64,000 bases of DNA from Orbaceae bacterium ESL0721 (GTDB lineage: Bacteria; Pseudomonadota; Gammaproteobacteria; Enterobacterales; Orbaceae), in contig JAQTHZ010000001.1 of NCBI GenBank assembly GCA_029433365.1, positions 682,001 to 746,000 on the forward strand. Reading direction: 5' to 3'. This document shows positions 57,513 to 64,000 of this stretch, in pieces (within the stretch, counting starts at the first letter, position 1; every line of letters begins with the position of its first letter). The notes under the pieces were generated by a model. The model did not search any database. It had not been told where the DNA came from and worked only from the letters and a program-made list of their open reading frames with translations. Both the position numbers and the translations under genes were made by a program.

Positions 57513-58407
57513 TCGCCCTCACTTCTATAACCCCTGCAACATAAATCCGAAAGATCAAGTTATATCAGTAAGCTTGCCATAACATTAACCCAAAGTTTAA
57601 GGTTAATGTTTTTAGGGTTAATGTTTTAGGGTTTACAGAGTTAAACTCGAACTCCATTTTTAAAGCTGTTTTAAACCTATTTAAACAGCTAATCATCATT
57701 TTCAAATTAAACGGAACTTATCTCCTCTTTTCAATGCTATTCTCAAAATAAAAAAACAGTCAAACAATACCCATCACTAATAGATCCAATTTCCAACAGC
57801 TCATAGCTCACTTTCACATTATTTCAACTATTACTATTTTGGATGGAGTGGTGCAATGAAGCATAAAAATGTTTAATCTGTTTTGGGCGACTAAAATAGT
57901 CTAAATTTGCCAAACGAGCACTCTCATCCTGCCACCTATCGGCTGACAATCATTGATAATGATATATCTATCCCTATTCCATTCTTAGTTTTATTGTTAT
58001 TAGATTTAAGTTCGTAACTGTTTTCTTAAAAAGAATCGGCGCGATATCAGCATGGCGTGACTTAACTGCAAGCAAGAATAGATAATTTTATGATCTTGAT
58101 CACCAAGTTAGCTATTTTTTATCTATTTGATAAAACTAAGATAAACAAATTCCCGCCATTGTGGCGAAGATTTTAAGATCTGCTACAAATTTGTTTTAGG
58201 GTTTAATGGTTGTATATTCATTGTGGAAAGTAAAGGAAAGTTAAAAAGAGAAAAGGAAAGTCGCGGTGATTAATTTGTTATATCTATCGCCCTTTGTAGT
58301 CTATTAAGTTTGGTAAGCTATTTACCTTGCCTGTTTTGGCAAAGTATTAAAATTCAGTCAATAAAGCCGTAGCTTTATTGGCTGAATTTTGGTTAAAAAC
58401 TAAGAGG
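57513..58407. other. Non-coding region at the prophage left end, beside surface-protein genes
   Basis: 895 bp with no gene. The prophage left end should fall in the first part, but no terminus was identified. The motif TGTTTTAGGGTT is at 57622-57633 and 58192-58203, with a one-base-longer version at 57607-57619. Two hairpins lie at the far end: TTGCC...GGCAA (58327-58342) and the terminator at 58349-58390. Confidence 0.5.
58349..58390 (-). terminator. Terminator of surface-protein gene 1
   Basis: A long inverted repeat, AAAATTCAG(T)CAATAAAGC-CGTA-GCTTTATTG(G)CTGAATTTT, with one mismatched pair. It begins 18 bp after the stop of the leftward gene. Confidence 0.75.
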
Positions 58408-59871
58408 TTAAGGGGTTACGCAAGCATAACGCGTTGTGTAATGTACACTGCTAATAACCGCGCCATCATCTGAGTAGACAAAATATTGCCACTGGTCATT
58501 ATACTTCTCAGATGCCCAGTAAGTACCATAACCCTCTGCATCAAAGTCAAAATCGCTACTGGTGTAATACATATTATTACGCATATCACCCCACTCAGCA
58601 AACAGCCCTCCACCTATGCGACGTTGGTAGTTATTCGGTTGACCGGCAAGTCCACCTGTCCAGAAGTTACCATTTGCATTGGTAAAATCAGTTATACTCG
58701 GTACACGGTATTTACTGCCGTAATGTTCAAGGCAATAATCCTCATTATAAGTGTTATCAGTCATTGGAGTAGCTATAAACCATTTTCCTATCGTAAAGGA
58801 GTAAACCTTGTTGGTTTTTGCTTTGTCAGAATAGATTGTGAACGTAGTTGGGACTGCGGTCGTTGCATTATTCGTGTTGTAACGTGGACCGTTTAACATA
58901 ACTGTAGCAACATTAGCGCTACCGCCATTGCCAATAGAGATATCGATTCCTGAGCTTGCTGGGCTTTTGTCATAACTCATATTTTGCCAAACATCGCCAG
59001 CAATGGTTAAGTTAAAAAATAGCCCATGTGCGCCCGTAGTTGGGAAGTTAGATGTAGGGGTGTTGACTCTTTGTACTTTAAACCCTTTGGCAGGATCCCA
59101 CTCAGTAATAGGCCCATTATGAGTGCCGCCACTGTTATTTAAATTTGGCTGTGCATTACAGACATAAGGTTTAGATGTTGGTTTAGGTTTAATATAGTAA
59201 GTGATGTTAGATGCCGCAAAATCAGTTTTATTAGGGATCCCATATTTAGTTTGTAAACTCCCAGCTGTACCACTTAAATCCACTTTATAGTGAGTAGCGC
59301 CATCACAAAGTGAGATAGTATCATTTCGATCTAAGACTCTACCGGTTGAATCTTGAATCTTCAGGGTTAAACTGCCCGAAGCAGTGATCCCATTAAGTCC
59401 ATCACCATTATCATCACCCCAGTAATTATTTGGGGCGGCAATTAACTCACTTAAGCTAACCGTTTTTTTATCGACAGGCATAAACATCTGCACATCAGCC
59501 AGTGTTTGACCTTCGATTGGTAGCTCGATTGGATTAGTTGGGGTAGAGGTATTATTATCAAGACCATAAACCCGACCATCAGAGAGTTTAATTGTTAATA
59601 GCGCCGCGGTATCGGTCGCTTTTGTTTGACCATTATCAAAGGTTAAGTAAGGGGCAGTACCGGTAATAATGCCTTTAGTAGTTAAGGTTGATGTTGCAGC
59701 TAGCGCAGGAAAAGATAAAAAAAGAGGTAAAGAGATTAAACTGAGCAGCGTTTTTGTTATGTTATTTTTAGAAAAATGACCATTTAACAGCAGAAAAAAT
59801 TGATTTTGTTTCATAATACGACCAGAATGTTGCTTGTTTTGTGTACGATTCATGCTTAAGATTCCTTTCAT
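58408..59871 (-). CDS. Secreted protein with lectin-like (DUF1566/FGE-like) C-terminal domain, paralogue 1
   Basis: 487 residues. A long n-region and a hydrophobic signal (SLISLPLFLSFPALA, about residues 43-58) precede the mature start ATSTLTTKG. The middle has calcium-site-like DDNGDG. The C-terminal 100 residues (YCLEHYGSKYRVP, GGLAGQPNNYQRRIGGGLF, YWASEKYND, RYACVTP) resemble DUF1566/FGE C-type-lectin-like folds with a typical Arg-x-x-Cys-Val end. No membrane anchor or secretion domain is evident. It is probably surface exposed or secreted, possibly binding ligands. It is about 95% identical to paralogue 2, with differences enriched in the C-terminal loops. Confidence 0.75.
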   Translation of the reverse strand: MKGILSMNRTQNKQHSGRIMKQNQFFLLLNGHFSKNNITKTLLSLISLPLFLSFPALAATSTLTTKGIITGTAPYLTFDNGQTKATDTAALLTIKLSDGRVYGLDNNTSTPTNPIELPIEGQTLADVQMFMPVDKKTVSLSELIAAPNNYWGDDNGDGLNGITASGSLTLKIQDSTGRVLDRNDTISLCDGATHYKVDLSGTAGSLQTKYGIPNKTDFAASNITYYIKPKPTSKPYVCNAQPNLNNSGGTHNGPITEWDPAKGFKVQRVNTPTSNFPTTGAHGLFFNLTIAGDVWQNMSYDKSPASSGIDISIGNGGSANVATVMLNGPRYNTNNATTAVPTTFTIYSDKAKTNKVYSFTIGKWFIATPMTDNTYNEDYCLEHYGSKYRVPSITDFTNANGNFWTGGLAGQPNNYQRRIGGGLFAEWGDMRNNMYYTSSDFDFDAEGYGTYWASEKYNDQWQYFVYSDDGAVISSVHYTTRYACVTP

Positions 59872-60478
59872 TTTTTTTAATATTCTTTATTACTAATTTT
59901 CGTAATTCTAACACTAATTATTCTCACTTTTTAATCGCTATTGAAAGTTTTTACCAATCCGTGCGATTAGAAAATTTAAATAATTGTTTTATTAATATTT
60001 ATTTTCCAATCTAGCATCATATTTTTTCTTATCATAATGCTTTAATAGTAAGGATTTCTGTTTTTTAGGCAATTTAAAAACCACTTTTTATACAAATTTT
60101 AAACAAAAAACACAAATTTGTTTTAGGGTTTTGGTCTTTTCAATCAAAAGATCTAGAAACTGTAAAGTGTTAATTACGGGGATTAAATCGATTTTTTTCT
60201 GGTGATGACCTATTTACAAAAAACTGTGAAATCTGTCATTAATTGAGATGCTGATTTTGTGATTATCGGTTGATAAGTTGCATGTCCGATTTGTCAATAA
60301 GTGAAGATTAACTATAATTAATTTAATAACTCAATTTCATTTAGCATGCTATTTATAGTTAGTTACTTATAGTTAGTTATTTATAGTTCGCTACTTAAGT
60401 TAGGTAATTTTTATACCCCGCCAAAACTGACGAGGTATAAACTGTAAAAACTATCGAGGGAAAACTATCGAGATAAAA
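59872..60478. promoter_or_regulatory. Spacer and promoter region between surface-protein genes 1 and 2
   Basis: 607 bp without a gene. Upstream of gene 1 the leader shares AATTCTAACACTAAT and CACTTTTTAAT with the leader of gene 2, so the promoter was duplicated too. TGTTTTAGGGTT is at 60119-60130, inside the longer CAAATTTGTTTTAGGGTTT and followed by a CTTTTCAATCAAAA tail also found at 62205 and 63378. A hairpin TTATACC...GGTATAA (60411-60440) may end gene 2. Direct AAAACTATCGAG repeats lie next to its stop. Confidence 0.55.
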
Positions 60479-62039
60479 CTATGGGGTTACGCAAGCATAA
60501 CGCGTTGTGTAGTGTACAGCGTGAAGGACCGCGCCATCATCTGAGTAGACAAAATATTGCCACTTGTCATTATACTTCTCAGATGCCCAGTAAGTACCAT
60601 AACCCTCTGCATCAAAGTCAAAATCGCTACTGGTGTAAACCAGATTATTACGCATATCACCCCACTCAGCAAACAGCCCACCACCTATGCGACGTTGGTA
60701 GTTATTCGGTTGACCGGCAAGTCCACCTTCCCAGAAGTTACCATTCGCATTGGTATATTCAGTTATATTCGGTACACGGTATTTACTGCCGTAATGTTCA
60801 AGGCAATAGTCTTCATTATAAGTGTTATCAGTCATTGGAGTAGCTATAAACCATTTACCGATCGTAAAGGAGTAAACCTTGTTGGTTTTTGCTTTGTCAG
60901 AATAGATTGTGAACGTAGTTGGGACTGCGGTCGTTGCATTATTCGTGTTGTAACGTGGACCGTTTAACATAACTTTAGCAACATTAGCGCTACCGCCATT
61001 GCCAATAGAGATATCGATTCCTGAGCTTGCTGGGCTTTTGTCATAACTCATATTTTGCCAAACATCACCAGCAATGGTTAAGTTAAAAAATAGCCCATGA
61101 GCACCCATGGTTGGGAAGTTAGATGAAGGGGTGTTGACTCTTTGCACTTTAAACCCTTTGGCAGGATCCCACTCAGTAATAGGCCCATTATGAGTACCGC
61201 CACTGTTATTTAAGTTTGGCTGTGCATTACAGACATAAGGTTTAGATGTTGGTTTAGGTTTAATATAGTAAGTGATGTTAGATGCCGCAAAATCAGTTTT
61301 ATTAGGGATCCCATATTTAGTTTGTAAACTCCCAGCTGTACCACTTAAATCCACTTTATAGTATGTGGCACCATCACAAAGTGAGATGGTATCATTTCGA
61401 TCTAAGACTCTACCGGTCGAATCCTGAATCTTTAGGGTCAAGCTACCTGAAGCAGCAATACCATTAACCCCCTTGCCATCACCATTATCATCACCCCAGT
61501 AGTTATTTGGAGCAGCAATTAACTCACTTAAGCTAACCGTTTTTCTATCTAGCGGCATAAACATCTGCACATCAGCCAGTGTCTGACCTTCGACCGGTAG
61601 CATAATTGGATTAGTTGGGGTAGAGGTATTATTAGTTTGACCATAAACCCGCCCATCAGAGAGTTTAATTGTTAATAGCGCCGCGGTATCAGTCGCTTTT
61701 GTTTGACCATTATCAAAGGTTAAGTAAGGGGCAGTACCAGTAACAATACCTTTAGTAGTTAAGGTTGATGTTGCAGCTAGCGCAGGAAAGGATAAAAAAA
61801 GAGGAAAAGAGATTAAACCAAGCGCTGTTTTAGATATTCTATTTTTTAATAGATAACCATTTAACAGACCAAAAACAGATGTTAATTCACCGAGCAACCA
61901 GAGTGTTGCGTGTTGCGTGTTGCGTGTTGCGTGTTGCGTGTTGCGTGTTGCGTGTTGCGTGTTGCGTGTTGCGTGTTGCGTGTTGCGTGTTGCGTGTTGC
62001 GTGTTGCGTGTTGCGGTACATTCTAAATATTCCCTTCAT
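60479..62039 (-). CDS. Secreted lectin-like protein, paralogue 2, with phase-variable 5' repeat (OFF frame)
   Basis: The main frame (stop at 60479) is open up to 61897, a TTG with no ribosome-binding site. The family start, seen in paralogue 1 as MKGILSMNR, is conserved at ATG 62037-62039 (MKGIFRMYR). Between the two lie 16 copies of a 7-bp repeat. With 16 copies, the ATG frame runs through the repeats and stops at TGA (61887-61889) after a few more codons. With 15 or 18 copies, it would join the main frame and restore the signal peptide (LISFPLFLSFPALA) and the mature protein. The rest matches paralogue 1 closely. At present it should be poorly or not expressed. Confidence 0.75.
61904..62015. 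repeat. Heptanucleotide simple-sequence repeat, 16 copies of TGTTGCG
   Basis: 112 bp of perfect TGTTGCG units (CGCAACA on the coding strand) lie inside the 5' end of surface-protein gene 2. The unit is not a multiple of three. Read in the coding direction it gives the seven-residue cycle RNTQHAT. Copy-number change by slipped-strand mispairing would switch the reading frame. Confidence 0.97.
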
Positions 62040-62573
62040 TTTTTTCAACATTTTTTATTGTAAATTTGCGCAATTCTAACACTAATCAACCCCACTTTTT
62101 AATCCCTATTTTCAAATTTTTTATATGATTAAAAAAGATTTAAGGTTAACTATATGTTTTATTTATATCTTTTTTATAAAATTATAATAAAAAAAATTTT
62201 TAAATGTTTTAGGGTTGTGGTTTTTTCAATCTAAATCAGGTGATATAATATACATTTTTGTAAATTGATGGAAACAGCCAAAGCTTTATATGTTGGGAAG
62301 TTACTATTTGATCGTTAAATCCTTTTAGAATTTTTAGTTTATAAAATAGCCACTTTATATTTTCTATATCCAACTTTTTTACATCAAACTTTCTTTATAA
62401 AAGTAGCTATATAAAATTACCTATATAAATGTGGCTATATATGCACTTATATCAATGCATTTATATCAATGTACTTATATAAATGTACCTACAACAACTT
62501 ATCAATTGGATATTAATAACGCTCTTGCCTGATCTACAAGTCAATATTTGTTAAATAATTTACTAAATAGTAG
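62040..62573. promoter_or_regulatory. Upstream region of surface-protein gene 2
   Basis: 534 bp without a gene. TGTTTTAGGGTT is at 62205-62216, followed by GTGGTTTTTTCAATC as at 60119. From 62395 to 62510 it is a decayed tandem array of TATATAAATGTACCT / TATATCAATGCATT units. It ends at the radC-like gene. Confidence 0.5.
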
Positions 62574-63257
62574 TTAGCTATTTCTATTTATACTCTTCTC
62601 AACCTGCTTAACGGTCAGATCTAAAATTTTTGCGATGGACTCAATCGAAACCTCTTTTTCGAGTAAGGCATTAATTAACATTAGCTTTTCAGATTCGGCT
62701 TTTTCTCGCCGCTCTTTTTCTGCTTTTGTCTTGCTCTTCTCAACCGCCAGCTTCTCATCAGCAATTTTCTTCTCTTCTTTTCGGATTTTTTCGATGATTT
62801 GATAAGTTGGGACATATTTAAGACTTTTTTCAAGCTCTTGCATCAGTTCGATTTGGCGGAAACTGAGGTACATTGTTGGGGTGATAATAAGGTGGTCGAC
62901 CAGTTCGATATTTAAGATCCGCCCGACTTGAATCAAACGATCAGTGATATCTTTATCAGAATCAGAAGGGGTAAGCGATCCGCTTGGGTGGTTGTGAATT
63001 AAGATGACGCGTGAAGCATTTTTCATCACTGCAACACGGAAAACATTCATCGGCTCAACATCGACAGAGTGGTAAGATCCAAGCGCAATCAACTCGATAT
63101 AGAGGATATAACCGCCCTGATTCATTCCGATAATCCAAAGGTGCTCCTTCTCCCGATCGATTTTGTTCTCACGCAGTAAAATGCGCTGCATAATCCCATA
63201 AACATCATCGGTATCTTCAATCGTCCGTTTATCGTGCTTGGTTAATTTAATTTCCAT
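62574..63257 (-). CDS. RadC-like JAB/MPN-domain protein with coiled-coil HTH tail
   Basis: 227 residues. The JAB domain has the JAMM metal site His88-x-His90 ... Asp101 in LIHNHPSGSLTPSDSD, with Glu55 in place. The N-terminal helix-hairpin-helix part of full RadC is absent. After the domain come an extended Lys/Glu coiled coil (about 145-195) and a short HTH-like end (LLEKEVSIESIAKILDLTVK). That tail resembles those of Rpn/PD-(D/E)XK mobile-element proteins. RadC-like proteins often travel with mobile or defence islands; none has a firm function. It lies between surface-protein genes 2 and 3. Confidence 0.8.
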   Translation of the reverse strand: MEIKLTKHDKRTIEDTDDVYGIMQRILLRENKIDREKEHLWIIGMNQGGYILYIELIALGSYHSVDVEPMNVFRVAVMKNASRVILIHNHPSGSLTPSDSDKDITDRLIQVGRILNIELVDHLIITPTMYLSFRQIELMQELEKSLKYVPTYQIIEKIRKEEKKIADEKLAVEKSKTKAEKERREKAESEKLMLINALLEKEVSIESIAKILDLTVKQVEKSINRNS

Positions 63258-63536
63258 CTTTTTGCCTCATAAAATCATCCGAAAATAATATAGCACAACC
63301 ACTTACGCCTGACAGCAATTAATCAAACTAATAAAAAAATCGCATCACAAAAAAAGTTATTTTATCAATCGCAAATTTGTTTTAGGGTTTAGGTTGTTTT
63401 AATCAAAATCATAAAACAATATTACTGACAATTAAGTCTATTAAATCGATATTTTTTGAATTATTTAAACGCTTTTTATTACAAATAACAACAATGAGTT
63501 GGTAGGTTATTATTAATTTATCAACTGATTAGTTAC
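63258..63536. promoter_or_regulatory. Upstream region of the radC-like gene
   Basis: 279 bp without a gene. TGTTTTAGGGTT is at 63378-63389 within AAATTTGTTTTAGGGTTT, 121 bp upstream of the radC-like start. It is followed by the GTTTTAATCAAAATC tail shared with 60119 and 62205. Confidence 0.5.
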
Positions 63537-63570
63537 ATAAAAATCTCCCCCGCCACTTTTGACGGGGAGA
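63537..63570 (-). terminator. Rho-independent terminator of surface-protein gene 3
   Basis: On the minus strand TCTCCCCGTC-AAAAGTG-GCGGGGGAGA is followed by five T. The strong GC-rich stem (one bulged base) is 50 bp after the stop of the leftward gene. Confidence 0.85.
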
Positions 63571-63620
63571 GGCGCGCTGGCTCGCGTGATTCTATAGTTT
63601 GTGGCGCACGGGGGCAAGAT

Positions 63621-64000
63621 CTAAGGGGTGACGCAAGCAAAGCGATTGCGGTTGGTATCGGTCGTACCGTAAACGATGAGTCCATCGTCCGAATAGACAC
63701 CAAGCTGGTTAGTTCCCACCTTCTCAAGTGCCCAGTATCTCCCATAAAAGTCGTTCTCGTCGAAGTCGTTACCGGTGTAGTATTCAGTATTACGCGAATC
63801 ACCCCATTCAGCAAATAGCCCACCACCAATTCGGCGCTGGTAGTTATTAGGCTGCCCAGCAAGTCCGCCTGCCCAACCATTACCATTGGCGTTAGTATAT
63901 TCCGCAACGCGCGGTATACGGTACTTACTACCATATTTGCTAACACAGTAACTTGCACTATAAGTAGCATTTGGACCAGGCGTTGCTATAAACCATTTGC
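63621..64000 (-). CDS. Secreted lectin-like protein, paralogue 3 (C-terminal part only; 5' end outside window)
   Basis: About 126 codons are visible, ending in the same RFACVTP-stop as paralogues 1 and 2. The frame reads KWFIATPGPNATYSASYCVS, then KYGSKYRIPRVAEYTNANGN, GGLAGQPNNYQRRIGGGLFA and YWALEKVGTNQLGVYSDDG. It is clearly the same domain but much more diverged than 1 versus 2. The changes fall mainly in the loops around YTGNDFDENDFYG and the last 25 residues. The gene continues upstream beyond base 64000. Confidence 0.85.
   Translation of the reverse strand, partial: KWFIATPGPNATYSASYCVSKYGSKYRIPRVAEYTNANGNGWAGGLAGQPNNYQRRIGGGLFAEWGDSRNTEYYTGNDFDENDFYGRYWALEKVGTNQLGVYSDDGLIVYGTTDTNRNRFACVTP

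Noticed and set aside
61904-62015. Heptamer array as a CRISPR or origin iteron array
   Set aside because: Units are only 7 bp with no spacers, lie inside a reading frame, and have no cas or rep gene nearby.
61879-62079. Rightward 66-codon frame of repeated Arg-Val-Ala-Cys-Cys residues
   Set aside because: It is the complement of the 7-bp repeat array and has no homology or ribosome-binding site.
51001-63389. TGTTTTAGGGTT as a DNA-uptake signal
   Set aside because: Uptake signals are spread through genes at high density. These copies are few, intergenic and clustered.

Overview
The window is AT-rich DNA of a gammaproteobacterium. The housekeeping genes (opgG-opgH-epmA, qmcA-ybbJ, murJ, dusC, moeB, aspS-nudB, ubiD, yecH, and a collinear btsS-btsR-btsT-yjiX-yjiA block) are closest in my reading to enterobacterial ones. 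The low GC, heavy decay of intergenic DNA and abundant short tandem repeats suggest an insect-gut relative such as the Orbaceae. That placement is an inference and was not tested.

Region 1 (1-33.1 kb) is chromosomal backbone. It starts inside a bglX-like glycoside hydrolase and continues with a ClsC-type cardiolipin synthase. A leftward envelope block follows: ybbJ/qmcA, and rmuC/epmA/opgH/opgG. Next come a lipoprotein, yecH, a GST gene whose ATG is followed directly by TAA, murJ, and a leftward set made of a two-subunit DUF3100 membrane system, an M20 amidohydrolase, moeB and dusC. After these lie aspS-nudB-ubiD, an EamA exporter, a decayed 3' piece of pckA, and the complete pyruvate-sensing BtsSR system with its target transporter btsT plus yjiX and yjiA.

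Region 2 (about 33.5-57.5 kb) is a Mu-like prophage in reverse orientation. From its left end (high coordinates) it carries repressor, ner, transposase A, target-selection ATPase B, mor, an M15 endolysin, two small gp24/gp25-like proteins, the major head protein T, and a complete contractile tail module (gp37 to gp48, with sheath, tube, chaperone frameshift, tape measure and baseplate). It ends with a disordered set of tail fibres and fibre chaperones. Terminase, portal, minor head and scaffold/protease genes are absent, so the element looks unable to package DNA but able to make tails. It is either a decaying prophage or a tailocin in the making. The exact ends could not be fixed.

Region 3 (57.5-64 kb) holds three leftward paralogues of a secreted protein with a C-terminal lectin-like (DUF1566/FGE-like) domain; the third is cut by the window edge. 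A RadC-type JAB-domain gene lies between the second and third. The second paralogue has 16 copies of a 7-bp repeat between its conserved ATG and the signal peptide. At this copy number the ATG frame runs into a stop, which is a textbook arrangement for phase variation by slipped-strand mispairing, here in the OFF state. A 12-bp motif, TGTTTTAGGGTT, recurs between genes in this region, in the prophage and upstream of aspS.

I saw no rRNA, tRNA or CRISPR array.
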